Made by a program: the position numbers and the translations under genes. From an uncultured Propionibacteriaceae bacterium (GTDB lineage: Bacteria > Actinomycetota > Actinomycetes > Propionibacteriales > Propionibacteriaceae), in NCBI GenBank assembly GCA_937926975.1, contig CALBCJ010000014.1:1-64000 (forward strand): 64,000 nucleotides of DNA. The letters run 5' to 3'. The notes under the pieces are model-generated. The model was not told the origin of the DNA and did no database searches. It saw nothing but the letters and a program-made list of their open reading frames with translations. Within the stretch, counting starts at the first letter, position 1; the number at the start of each line of letters is the position of its first letter. Of this stretch, positions 49,821 to 58,099 are shown piece by piece.

Positions 49821-51340
49821 TCGGCAGCGCCCGCTCGGTGGCCCTGACCGGGCTGGAGGGACAGGTGGTCGAGGTCGAGGCTGCACTGGGCGGGGGACTG
49901 CCGCGCACGGTGATCGTCGGTCTTCCCGACACCGCCCTCTACCAGTCCCGGGACCGGGTGAAGGCTGCGATCGGAACCTCCCAGCTCAGCTGGCCGGACC
50001 GGCTGGTGACCATCAACCTCACGCCAGCGACTCTGCCCAAGGCCGGCTCTCACTACGACCTGGCGATCGCGGCCGCCGTGCTGCGGGCCAGTGGCGTGGT
50101 CCCCGAGGACCTGCTCGCGGGGAGCGTCCTGATGGGGGAGCTGGGCCTGGATGGCCGGGTTCACCCGGTCCGCGGGGTGCTGCCAGCGCTCCTGGCTGCC
50201 GCTCAGGCCGGACTCGACCGGGCGATCGTGCCGAGCCAGCAGGTCGGGGAGGCGGGGCTGGTCGACGGGATCACCGTCTGGGGGGTCAGCCACCTGCGCG
50301 AGCTGGTCGACCTGCTGCAGGGCCGGCCGGTCCTGCAGCCACTCCAGCCTCCCGCCGCGGATCCCGAGAGCCCGGTCGGGCTCGACCTCGCCGACGTCAT
50401 CGGTCACCAGGAGGTGAAGTGGGTGCTGGAGGTAGCGGCTGCTGGGCGCCACCATCTCTTCCTGCACGGCCCGCCAGGCGTCGGCAAGACGATGCTGGCG
50501 GCCAGGCTGGCGACCATCCTGCCGGACCTGACAGTGCCGGAGTCGTTGGAGGTGACGGCCATCCACTCGCTCGCAGGAACCCCGATCAGTGACCGGCTGA
50601 TCACCCGGCCGCCACTCGCTGACCCGCACCACTCGGCGTCCATGGTGGCCCTGGTCGGCGGTGGTCCCCGGGCCAGCCAGCCGGGAGCGGTGTCCTGCGC
50701 TCACCGGGGGGTGCTGCTCTTGGACGAGGCTCCCGAGTTTCCCGCCAAGTTGCTGGACGCGCTGCGGACCCCTCTGGAGTCGGGCAGCATCCTGATCTCC
50801 CGCTCGGGCGCCCAGGTCCGGTACCCGGCCCGGTTCCAGCTGGTCCTGGCGGCCAACCCCTGCCCGTGCGGGCAGCACGGCAACCCGAGCGGAACCTGCC
50901 AGTGCTCCCCGACCGTGGTGCGCCGCTATCTCGGCCGGCTCTCCGGGCCACTGCTGGACCGGGTTGACCTGCGCCAGACCGTACGGCCGGTGCGCCAGTC
51001 GCTGCTGGCCCAGATCCCGCCGGGGGAGTCGTCACGCACCGTCCTGGAGCGTGTGGTCGAGGCCCGGCAGCGGCAGGCGAGACGGCTGGAGGGGACCGGC
51101 TGGTCCACCAACGGCGAAGTCAGCGGCAGCTACCTGCGGATGTCACTCCCGCTGCCGCGAGGAATCGAGATGATCGACCAGGCAGTGGCCCGCGGCAGCC
51201 TCTCCTCCCGCGGCGTGGACCGGGTGCTCCGGATCGCCTGGACGGTCTGTGACCTGGCTGGCGACGACCGGCCCAGCGCTGACCAGCTCCGGCTGGCCCT
51301 GGCGATGCGACGCGGCGAGTCGTTGGGAGCGGTGGCATGA
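49817..51340 (+). CDS. comM: YifB/ComM family Mg-chelatase-like AAA+ ATPase
   Basis: ComM is a hexameric branch-migration helicase that aids integration of incoming DNA in transformable bacteria; in others its role is less clear. The 507-residue protein has the N-terminal Lon-like domain (VEVEAALGGGLPRTVIVGLP, LPKAGSHYDLAIAAAVL), Walker A GPPGVGKT (residues 218-225), Walker B LLLDEAPEF, the Cys-rich NPCPCGQHGN ... CQCSP and sensor regions. GTG at 49817 overlaps yraN; the end overlaps dprA. Confidence 0.93.
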   Translation: MIGSARSVALTGLEGQVVEVEAALGGGLPRTVIVGLPDTALYQSRDRVKAAIGTSQLSWPDRLVTINLTPATLPKAGSHYDLAIAAAVLRASGVVPEDLLAGSVLMGELGLDGRVHPVRGVLPALLAAAQAGLDRAIVPSQQVGEAGLVDGITVWGVSHLRELVDLLQGRPVLQPLQPPAADPESPVGLDLADVIGHQEVKWVLEVAAAGRHHLFLHGPPGVGKTMLAARLATILPDLTVPESLEVTAIHSLAGTPISDRLITRPPLADPHHSASMVALVGGGPRASQPGAVSCAHRGVLLLDEAPEFPAKLLDALRTPLESGSILISRSGAQVRYPARFQLVLAANPCPCGQHGNPSGTCQCSPTVVRRYLGRLSGPLLDRVDLRQTVRPVRQSLLAQIPPGESSRTVLERVVEARQRQARRLEGTGWSTNGEVSGSYLRMSLPLPRGIEMIDQAVARGSLSSRGVDRVLRIAWTVCDLAGDDRPSADQLRLALAMRRGESLGAVA

Positions 51341-52449
51341 GCGACGGTGCGGAGCGGCTGGCCCGGATGGCGCTGGCCTGCGTCACCGAGCCGGGCCGGC
51401 ACCGGCTGACTCAGGACATCCAGCAGCGAGGAGCAGCGGCGGTCTGGCACGAGGTTCGCAAGCGCACCTCACGGACTGGGCTGCGACTGTTCCCCGGGGA
51501 GCTCGACCTGCACCAGGTGGAGCTCAGCACGAGGCGCGCCGGAGCGAGGTTCGTGGTCCCCGGCGACCCGGAGTGGCCTGACGGGCTCGACGACCTGGCG
51601 CTGCTGGGCCAGGTCGGTGACATCTGGTCCGCACCGCCGCTCGGGCTGTGGGTGACCGGCCCTGCCGGGCTGGCTCAGGCCTGCCAGCGAGCCGTCGCGG
51701 TGATCGGCTCCCGGGCCTCCACCAGCTACGGAGACACCATCGCGACCGAGCTCGCAGCCGATCTCAGCGAGCGCGGTGCCACGGTGGTGTCGGGCGCGGC
51801 GTACGGGATCGACGCAGCCGCCCACCGGGGCGCGCTCGCCGTCTCCGGCACGACCGTGGCGGTACTGGCCTGCGGGATCGACCGGGACTACCCCCAGGGC
51901 AACGCCGGCCTGCTGCACCACATCCGCGCCACCGGGGCGGTCGTCACCGAGCACCCTCCGGGGACCACCGTCAACCGGTCGCGGTTCCTGGCCCGCAACC
52001 GGCTGATCGCTGCCCTGTCCCTGGGAACCGTGGTGGTGGAGTGCGCGGCCCGCAGCGGCGCCCGCAACACGGTGACCTGGGCCGACGCCTTGTCGCGTCA
52101 GGTGCTGGCGGTGCCCGGCCCGGTCACGTCGGCGATGTCAGCCGGGCCCCACAGCCTGGTCCGGGAACGAGGAGCGACCCTGGTCTGCGGCGGAGCCGAC
52201 GTCTGCGCCGACCTCGGGCTGGTTCCCGAGCCGGCCCACCAGTCACAGCCCGCAACCCGTTTCGACCGGCTCAGCGATGAGCAGCGGCTCGTGCGCGAGC
52301 TGCTGCCGGCCCGGGGGGTGATCAGCACCGATGAGCTGGTGGTCGGCAGCGGGCTCGGCGTCCAGCGCTGCCTGCTGGTGCTGCAGGAGTTGGCCGAGTT
52401 CCAGATGGTGGCAGCAGCCGAGGAAGGAGGGTGGGTCCTGCGTCACTGA
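51337..52449 (+). CDS. dprA: DNA-processing protein DprA (Smf)
   Basis: DprA loads RecA on single-stranded DNA during transformation and is widespread even in non-competent bacteria. The 370-residue protein has the Rossmann core with AVIGSRASTSYG, VVSGAAYGIDAAAHRGAL, TVAVLACGIDRDYPQGN, FLARNRLIAALS, VVVECAARSGARNTVTWA and VPGPVTSAMSAGPHSL. A C-terminal winged-helix domain follows (SDEQRLVRELLPARG, ELVVGSGLGVQRCLLVLQEL). ATG overlaps comM. No other competence gene is visible here. Confidence 0.94.
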   Translation: MSDGAERLARMALACVTEPGRHRLTQDIQQRGAAAVWHEVRKRTSRTGLRLFPGELDLHQVELSTRRAGARFVVPGDPEWPDGLDDLALLGQVGDIWSAPPLGLWVTGPAGLAQACQRAVAVIGSRASTSYGDTIATELAADLSERGATVVSGAAYGIDAAAHRGALAVSGTTVAVLACGIDRDYPQGNAGLLHHIRATGAVVTEHPPGTTVNRSRFLARNRLIAALSLGTVVVECAARSGARNTVTWADALSRQVLAVPGPVTSAMSAGPHSLVRERGATLVCGGADVCADLGLVPEPAHQSQPATRFDRLSDEQRLVRELLPARGVISTDELVVGSGLGVQRCLLVLQELAEFQMVAAAEEGGWVLRH

Positions 52450-52540
52450 GCCGAGCAGACACCCTCCTTGTCCGGCGGGTACGAGGCGGCAGCGGCTGGT
52501 ACCGCGGACCACCACCACTGCCGGGTGACCACCCGCGCGG

Positions 52541-52546
52541 CACAAT
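52541..52546 (+). promoter_or_regulatory. -10 box CACAAT of M48 peptidase gene (leaderless)
   Basis: CACAAT (keeps the A at the second and T at the last position of TANNNT), 6 nt (GGCGCC), then ATG at 52553. Confidence 0.5.
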
Positions 52547-52552
52547 GGCGCC

Positions 52553-53626
52553 ATGGCAGAGAACGCGAACGAGCGCATCGTCTTGACCGGTATCAGCTCT
52601 CGGGCCTGGGAGCACCCCGCCGACCGCGGAGCCCTAGTGGCGCTTCGCAAGCTGCGGGGCTTCGACTTCGTGCTGAAGAAGATCAGCGGCTTCCTCAGCG
52701 AGCGGGCGGTCCGGATCGGTCTGCTCGGCTCCGCAGTCAAGGTCGATACCCGCCAGTTCTCTCGTGTCTTCCGCGTCTACACGCAGGCCGCCACCGCTCT
52801 GGACACCGAGGACCTGCCCGACCTGTACATCGCGGCGAACCCCTTCCTGAACGCGATGACGGTGGGCCTGGACCGTCCGGTGATCGTGCTCAACTCCGGC
52901 CTGGTGGACCTCTGCGACGACGACGAGCTGCGCTTTGTGCTCGGCCACGAGCTGGGGCATGTCGGCAGCGGGCACGCCCTGTACCACACCATGCTGCTGG
53001 TGCTGACCCAGCTGTCGACGACCTTCTTGTCGATCCCCTTCGGTTTCATCGGGATCCGCACGATCATGGCCGCCCTCAGCGAGTGGGCCCGCAAGTCAGA
53101 GCTCTCCGCCGACCGGGCCGGGCTGCTGGCGTGCCAGGACCCCGAGGCTGCGCTCCGGGTCCACATGAAGCTCGCCAGCGGTGGCCACATCGCCGAGCTC
53201 GACACGGAGGCCTTCCTGGAGCAGGCCACCACCTACGCCGAGGACGAGGACATCCGGGACCTCATCATCCGGGCCCTGCTCGTGGAGAGCATGAGCCACC
53301 CGTTCGCTGTGGTCCGGGCCGGCGAGCTGCGGTCGTGGATCTCCAGCGGTGAGTACCACCTGGTCATGCAGGGCTCCTACCCCCGGCGGGCCGACGACGC
53401 CAGCGCCAAGCTGTCCGAGGACGTTGCCCAGGCGGCCGCTTCCTACCAGGACCAGTTCACCCGCGCCGGCGACACCATCGCCGCTACCGTCGGCGACATC
53501 GCCGACGGTGTGGGCAGCGTCGGGTCCTGGGTCGGTGACCTGTTCAAGAGCGCCACCTCGCCGCTGCGCAGGCAGCCCCCGAAGGACTCCCAGCCCGACG
53601 ACGACCGGCCGGGCCCGGTCTGGTAA
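52553..53626 (+). CDS. M48 family zinc metalloprotease
   Basis: A 357-residue M48 peptidase. Zinc motif HELGH (His132, Glu133, His136) is followed by a downstream third-ligand region KSELSADRAGLLACQDPEAA. It shows the preceding FLNAMTVGLDRPVIVLNSGLVDL typical of the family. The hydrophobic stretch LVLTQLSTTFLSIPFGFIGI may associate with the membrane, but there is no signal peptide. The C terminus has a helical, Gly/Val-rich segment and ends in a charged Pro/Asp tail. Membrane-protein quality control is a common role in the family; here the substrate is unknown. Confidence 0.88.
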   Translation: MAENANERIVLTGISSRAWEHPADRGALVALRKLRGFDFVLKKISGFLSERAVRIGLLGSAVKVDTRQFSRVFRVYTQAATALDTEDLPDLYIAANPFLNAMTVGLDRPVIVLNSGLVDLCDDDELRFVLGHELGHVGSGHALYHTMLLVLTQLSTTFLSIPFGFIGIRTIMAALSEWARKSELSADRAGLLACQDPEAALRVHMKLASGGHIAELDTEAFLEQATTYAEDEDIRDLIIRALLVESMSHPFAVVRAGELRSWISSGEYHLVMQGSYPRRADDASAKLSEDVAQAAASYQDQFTRAGDTIAATVGDIADGVGSVGSWVGDLFKSATSPLRRQPPKDSQPDDDRPGPVW

Positions 53627-53721
53627 GGGGTCCCAGCCACCGGGCTGTGTCCTCGGCTCGCGGTCACCCGCGGGTGAGCCGTCCGTGGTCTGCAGGACCC
53701 GTGGGCCGGCCTTGGCGGCGG

Positions 53722-53744
53722 CCGGGGGTCGGGCAGACCCCCGG
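53722..53744 (+). terminator. Hairpin terminator downstream of M48 gene
   Basis: CCGGGGGTC and GACCCCCGG form a perfect 9-bp stem around GGGCA, about 95 nt after the M48 stop. It could work in either direction. Confidence 0.5.
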
Positions 53745-53959
53745 CGCTGCTGGTGCGACCGGTCCCGAGCACGACGTCTGAGCGCGCCCGCGGCTCCTTC
53801 TGCTTGGTCACGGTTCCCGGTAGCCAGTCCGGGCGCGTACCGCTCACCTCGGTCCGACAGCGACTGGCCGTCCTCGGCGCCACCAGCGCGGCCTGCACCT
53901 GCGGGCTGCACTGCTCGTCGGCGTGGGGCAGTGGACGAGCTTTCCGAAGAACGACGAAT

Positions 53960-53993
53960 GGGCCGTGACGAGGGACTTCTCCGGTCACGACCC
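53960..53993 (-). terminator. Terminator of tRNA-Leu
   Basis: On the minus strand GGGTCGTGAC pairs with GTCACGGCCC (10 bp with one G-U) around a 14-nt loop, starting 12 nt after the tRNA 3' end. Confidence 0.6.
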
Positions 53994-54004
53994 ATGGTCT
54001 TCGG

Positions 54005-54090
54005 TGTCCGAGAGAGGACTTGAACCTCCATGCCCTATACCGGGCACCAGCACCTCAAGCTGGCGCGTCTACCTATTCCGCCACCCGGAC
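54005..54090 (-). tRNA. tRNA-Leu (anticodon GAG)
   Basis: 86 nt read on the minus strand. The acceptor GTCCGGG pairs with CTCGGAC (one G-U), followed by discriminator A. The anticodon stem CCAGC/GCTGG holds loop TTGAGGT, giving anticodon GAG for CUC/CUU codons. It has a long variable arm (class II, as expected for Leu) and the T-arm GGTTCAAGTCC. CCA is not encoded. Confidence 0.95.
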
Positions 54091-54121
54091 CAGTGACTGC
54101 TGGCGTCCTGCCAGCCCGAGA

Positions 54122-54127
54122 ACTATA
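54122..54127 (-). promoter_or_regulatory. tRNA-Leu promoter (-10 TATAGT)
   Basis: On the minus strand TATAGT lies 31 nt before the tRNA 5' end, with a weak -35 (TCGCAC) 17 bp upstream. Confidence 0.55.
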
Positions 54128-54210
54128 GCAAGCCGATCGGGCCAGTGCGATCTGGTCCTGGCGGCCGAGGTACGACGCCGCTCGGTCTGCCCCGGGACCA
54201 CCGGGTGCGG

Positions 54211-54216
54211 CAGGAT
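54211..54216 (+). promoter_or_regulatory. -10 box CAGGAT of M20 peptidase gene (leaderless)
   Basis: CAGGAT, 6 nt (GAACCC), then ATG at 54223, with no Shine-Dalgarno. Confidence 0.5.
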
Positions 54217-54222
54217 GAACCC

Positions 54223-55533
54223 ATGAGCAACCCTGCGGCTGAGGTGGTCCGCTTCACCAGCGAGCTGATCCGGATCGACACGTCGAACTACGGCCCTGAC
54301 CAGGACGGACCGGGGGAGCGGGCGGCCGCTGAGTACGTGGCCGCAGCGCTGGCCGAGGTCGGTCTGGAGCCCGAGCTGTACGAGTCGAGGCCGCGCCGCA
54401 CCACGGTGGTGGCCCGCTGGGAGCCAGACGGCGTGGACCGCTCCCTGCCGCCGCTGCTGCTGCACGGGCACACCGATGTGGTTCCGGCAGTTGCCGCAGA
54501 CTGGTCGGTCGACCCGTTCGCGGGCGAGGTCAAGGACGGCTTCGTGTACGGGCGGGGCGCGGTCGACATGAAGGACTTCGACGCCATGCTGCTGAGCGTG
54601 GTCCGGGACCGGGTCCGGACCAACCGACCGCCGCGGCGCCCGATCCGGCTGGTGTTCCCAGCCGACGAAGAGGCCTCGGGGACGATGGGTGCCCAGTGGC
54701 TGGTCGAGAACCACCCCGAGACCGTGCGGGACTGCACCCAGGCCATCGGGGAGGTGGGAGGCTTCTCCCTGACCGTCGGAGACGACGCCCGGATGTACCT
54801 GGTGCAGGTCGCAGAGAAGGGGATCGCCTGGCTGCGGCTGGTGGCCGAGGGCACCGCCGGGCACGGCTCGATGCGCAACGACGACAACGCTGTGACCGAG
54901 CTGGCCAAGGCCGTCGCCCGGCTGGGCGAGCACCGCTGGCCCTACCAGCTGCACCCGGCCCAGCAGGCCTTCCTGGACGCGGTCGAGGACGCACTGGAGA
55001 TCCGGGTCAACCTCGACACTGTTGAGGAGACCCTGGCCCGGCTCGGCACCATCTCCCGGATGGTGGGCGCCACGATGAGCCACACCGCCACCCCGTCGAT
55101 GCTGCAGGCCGGCTACAAGGTCAATGTGGTCCCGGGGCAAGCCACCGCCCAGGTGGATGGTCGCTTCCTGCCGGGGCAGCGCGACGAGTTCCTCGAGCAG
55201 GTGCGCGAGATCGTCGGGCCGAAGGTGCGCGTCGAGGTGGCCACCGAGATGCCGTCGGTCGAGACCGAGTTCGCCGGAGCCCTGGTCGGGGCAATGAACC
55301 AGGCCCTGGCCCAGCACGACCCGCACGCCACCACCGCCCCGTACCTGCTGTCGGCCGGCACCGACGCGAAGTCGTTCCAGGAGCTGGGGATCCAGTGCTT
55401 CGGCTTCGTGCCACTCAAGCTGCCACCCGACCTGGACTTCGTCGGCCTCTTCCACGGCATCGACGAGCGGGTTCCGGTGGACTCGCTGGAGTTCGGCTGC
55501 CGGGTCCTGGACACCCTCCTCGACTGTGCCTGA
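54223..55533 (+). CDS. M20/M25/M40 family metallopeptidase
   Basis: A 436-residue two-zinc peptidase/amidohydrolase. Metal ligands are visible in LLLHGHTDVVP (His83, catalytic Asp85), YGRGAVDMK (bridging Asp115) and FPADEEASG (Glu149/150), and FHGIDERVP supplies the C-terminal His. The dimerisation domain lies between (AGHGSMRNDDNAVTELAKAV). Family members include dipeptidases, ArgE- and DapE-like enzymes; the sequence does not decide which. ATG at 54223 was chosen from the CAGGAT-N6-ATG context and the family start. Confidence 0.9.
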   Translation: MSNPAAEVVRFTSELIRIDTSNYGPDQDGPGERAAAEYVAAALAEVGLEPELYESRPRRTTVVARWEPDGVDRSLPPLLLHGHTDVVPAVAADWSVDPFAGEVKDGFVYGRGAVDMKDFDAMLLSVVRDRVRTNRPPRRPIRLVFPADEEASGTMGAQWLVENHPETVRDCTQAIGEVGGFSLTVGDDARMYLVQVAEKGIAWLRLVAEGTAGHGSMRNDDNAVTELAKAVARLGEHRWPYQLHPAQQAFLDAVEDALEIRVNLDTVEETLARLGTISRMVGATMSHTATPSMLQAGYKVNVVPGQATAQVDGRFLPGQRDEFLEQVREIVGPKVRVEVATEMPSVETEFAGALVGAMNQALAQHDPHATTAPYLLSAGTDAKSFQELGIQCFGFVPLKLPPDLDFVGLFHGIDERVPVDSLEFGCRVLDTLLDCA

Positions 55534-55580
55534 CTGCCCGGGCTCCGCTCGGCCGGTTCGGTCGCTCAGCGGCGACGGTG

Positions 55581-56552
55581 TCAGAGGTTCGTCGTGCGGC
55601 CGTAGTTGGGGCCGCCGGAGACGTCGTCCAGGGCGGTGATGATCGGCTCCGGCAGAGTCATGGTCTCGACCTCGAGCAGCTCGTTGAGCTGGGCGACCGT
55701 CCGGGCACCGAGCAGGGGAGCGGTGACTCCGGGAGCGTCACGGACCCACAGCAGCGCCACTTGGGCCGGGGCCAGGTCTAGCCCGTCGGCGGCGGTCGCG
55801 ACGGACTCGACCACCGAGCGGGAGCGGGCGTCCAGATAGGGCTCGACGAACCAGCCGAGGTGGGCAGAGGCGCCTCGCGAGTCGCGGGGAACGGACCGTC
55901 GGTAGATCCCGGTCAGCACCCCGCGACCCAAGGGCGACCAGGGGAAGAAGCCCAGCCCCAGGGCGCGGACCGCGGGCAGGATCTCAACCTCGGCCCGGCG
56001 AGCCAGAAGAGAGTACTCGACCTGGGCCGAGACCACCGGGACCCGGCCCGGGACCGCCCGCTGCCAGGTCACCGCCTGCGCAGTCTGCCAGCCGATGTAG
56101 TTCGACACCCCGACGTACCGGGCCATGCCAGACGTCACCGCGTGGTCCAGCGCCGCCAGCGTCTCCTCAATCGGGGCCTCGCCCCAGGCGTGCACCTGCC
56201 ACAGGTCCACCGCCTCCAGCCGGAGCCGGCGCAGCGAGCCGGCCAGGTCGTCGAGCAGGGTCCGGCGCGAGGTGTCGACCACCCGCTCCCCGTCCCGCGC
56301 GACGAAACCGGCCTTGGTGGCCACGACGACGTCCTCCCGATCGACAACCGTCGCCAGCAGCTGGCCCAGCAGCCGCTCCACCTCACCGTGGCCGTACGCG
56401 GCCGCCGTGTCAACGAGGGAGCCACCAGCGGAGCAGAAGGTCTCCAGAAGCTCGGCGGCCGCTCTCGGGCTGGTGTCCCGCCCCCAGGTCATTGTCCCCA
56501 GACCGAGGCGGGAGACCCGCAGTCCGGAGTCGCCGACCGAGCGGGACTGCAT
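55581..56552 (-). CDS. Aldo/keto reductase
   Basis: A 323-residue NADPH-dependent (beta/alpha)8 oxidoreductase. It has GLRVSRLGLGTMTWGRDT, the catalytic Asp/Tyr region GGSLVDTAAAYGHGEVERLLG, Lys in VVVATKAGF, His in VDLWQVHAW, and the cofactor segment VTAPLLGARTVAQLNELL. Substrate unknown. The ATG overlaps the uppP stop by 1 nt (TGATG), so the two genes form an operon although they have no obvious functional link. Confidence 0.92.
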   Translation of the reverse strand: MQSRSVGDSGLRVSRLGLGTMTWGRDTSPRAAAELLETFCSAGGSLVDTAAAYGHGEVERLLGQLLATVVDREDVVVATKAGFVARDGERVVDTSRRTLLDDLAGSLRRLRLEAVDLWQVHAWGEAPIEETLAALDHAVTSGMARYVGVSNYIGWQTAQAVTWQRAVPGRVPVVSAQVEYSLLARRAEVEILPAVRALGLGFFPWSPLGRGVLTGIYRRSVPRDSRGASAHLGWFVEPYLDARSRSVVESVATAADGLDLAPAQVALLWVRDAPGVTAPLLGARTVAQLNELLEVETMTLPEPIITALDDVSGGPNYGRTTNL

Positions 56553-57391
56553 CAGGCGACGAGCCCCGTCGTCAGCAGACCCATGATCGCTGCGCCGGCC
56601 AGCAGCCGGTAGATGACGAAGCCAGAGAACGTGTTCGACTGGACGAACTTCAGCAGCCAGGCGATGCTCCCGTACGCGACCACGAAGGAGACGGCAATCC
56701 CGATCCCCGTCGAGCCCCAGCCAACGGTGGAGGCGATCTGCGGGGCCTCGGTGGCGGTCTCCAAGATGCCCGCCCCCAGCAGGGTGGGAATCCCAAGGAA
56801 GAAGCTCCACCGGGTCGCGGTCACCCGGTCGATCCCGCGCAGCAGTGCTCCCGAGATCGTGGCCCCGGAGCGGGACACCCCCGGGACCACGGAGATGCAC
56901 TGCCACAGCCCGATCACGAGAGCATCGACCACCGTCAGAGTCTCTTCACCGCGAGGCTGCGGCTGGCGAGCCGAGTAGCGGTCAGCCAGCCACATCACCA
57001 GCGACCAGACGATCAGACCACCAGCCACCACCCACAGGCTCCGCAGGGGCCCCTCGATCACACCCTTGAAGGCGAGTCCTACGATCACGGCCGGGACCAC
57101 ACCGACGATCACCCCGAGCCCGAGCCGGAAGTCGGCCTGCTCGCGGGCCGGCTTGGAGACCAGGCCACGGCAGAAGCCGACCGCAAGCCGGACGATATCG
57201 CGCCAGAAGTAGACGACCGCAGCCAGGATCGCCCCGGACTGGATGACAGCCGTGAACGCGGTGATCCCGACATCGGCCACGTCGTAGCCGAGCAGCTCCT
57301 CGACGACGGTCAGGTGCCCGGTCGACGAGATCGGCAGAAACTCACTGACCCCCTCAACGATGCCAAGGATCACAGCATGCCACCACTGCAT
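56552..57391 (-). CDS. uppP: Undecaprenyl-diphosphatase UppP (BacA)
   Basis: UppP dephosphorylates undecaprenyl diphosphate, recycling the lipid carrier for peptidoglycan; it also confers bacitracin tolerance. The 279-residue membrane protein has the two active-site motifs GIVEGVSEFLPISSTGHL and PGVSRSGATISGALL, plus eight or so hydrophobic helices. ATG at 57391 chosen: it begins the conserved MQWWHAVILGIVEG and has AAGGGAAG upstream. Confidence 0.96.
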   Translation of the reverse strand: MQWWHAVILGIVEGVSEFLPISSTGHLTVVEELLGYDVADVGITAFTAVIQSGAILAAVVYFWRDIVRLAVGFCRGLVSKPAREQADFRLGLGVIVGVVPAVIVGLAFKGVIEGPLRSLWVVAGGLIVWSLVMWLADRYSARQPQPRGEETLTVVDALVIGLWQCISVVPGVSRSGATISGALLRGIDRVTATRWSFFLGIPTLLGAGILETATEAPQIASTVGWGSTGIGIAVSFVVAYGSIAWLLKFVQSNTFSGFVIYRLLAGAAIMGLLTTGLVA

Positions 57392-57426
57392 CAGGTACTT
57401 CCCTTCGTCGACAGGCCCGCGCCAGG

Positions 57427-58056
57427 CTACCCGGTGCTGGCAGGCGCGGTGAGACGGTCGCGCAGGTCCCACCGGTAGCGCAGGTCACGCACCGGGCCCA
57501 AGGCCCGGGCCAGCCCGTCCGGGGTCGCGCCCTCACGCTCGTAGAAGGCCTGACCGCGGCGGTTGGTGCCCAGGACCCATACCATCGCCACCTCATGGTC
57601 AGCGGCGAGCGCGTCGAGCGCCGCAGCCAGCAGGGCGGCACCGATCCCGTGACTGCGGGCAGCAGCTGCTACCCAGAGGTCGTAGACCTCGCCCGCCCCG
57701 GTCGTGCCCGGGTCGAAGCAGGGCCCGTACGAGACGAAGCCCACCAGCTCGGCCACCTCAGCCACGAGGACAGTGGCCACACCCGGACTGGCCAGGCTGG
57801 CTTCCCACCGGGCCTGGCAGCCCGGCCAGGACAGGGAGTCAAGGTGCTCGTCGGGCAGCAGGCCCCGGTACCCCTCGGTCCAGCCCAGGTGGTGCAGCCG
57901 GGCGACCTGGCTGGCGTCGCGAGGGGTGGCAGGCCGGATCAGCACCTGAGAGCCAGACCGGTTCGAGGCAGAGACTGAAGGTGCCTCAGGTACCTCACCG
58001 GAGCCGAGCGGCACCGGCCCGAGCCGGCTGCTCGGGTCCCGCTTCTGAGAGGTCAT
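57427..58056 (-). CDS. GNAT family N-acetyltransferase
   Basis: The GNAT domain starts near IRPATPRDASQVARLHHLGW, has motif A VYDLWVAAAARSHGIGAALL and ends with QAFYEREGATPDG and YRWDLRD. It precedes uppP by 35 nt on the same strand. The start is uncertain. ATG at 58056 (used here) gives 209 residues with a ~35-residue unconserved N terminus; GTG at 57945 would give 172 residues. Neither has a clear Shine-Dalgarno. Substrate unknown. Confidence 0.78.
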   Translation of the reverse strand: MTSQKRDPSSRLGPVPLGSGEVPEAPSVSASNRSGSQVLIRPATPRDASQVARLHHLGWTEGYRGLLPDEHLDSLSWPGCQARWEASLASPGVATVLVAEVAELVGFVSYGPCFDPGTTGAGEVYDLWVAAAARSHGIGAALLAAALDALAADHEVAMVWVLGTNRRGQAFYEREGATPDGLARALGPVRDLRYRWDLRDRLTAPASTG

Positions 58057-58099
58057 GAGAGCTGCTGCCGGCAAGGCCTCGGCGTCCGACGACCGCGCC

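Larger units (their letters stand above)
53627..54004. other. ~380-nt region without a supportable gene
   Basis: Between the M48 gene and tRNA-Leu. Open frames on both strands here have no recognisable protein features, no Shine-Dalgarno and no leaderless start context. Two hairpins are the only clear content and are listed separately. Confidence 0.55.

Noticed and set aside
53443..53988. Open frames on both strands between the M48 gene and tRNA-Leu
   Set aside because: No domain, no ribosome-binding site or leaderless start, and Pro/Arg-rich composition; treated as non-coding.
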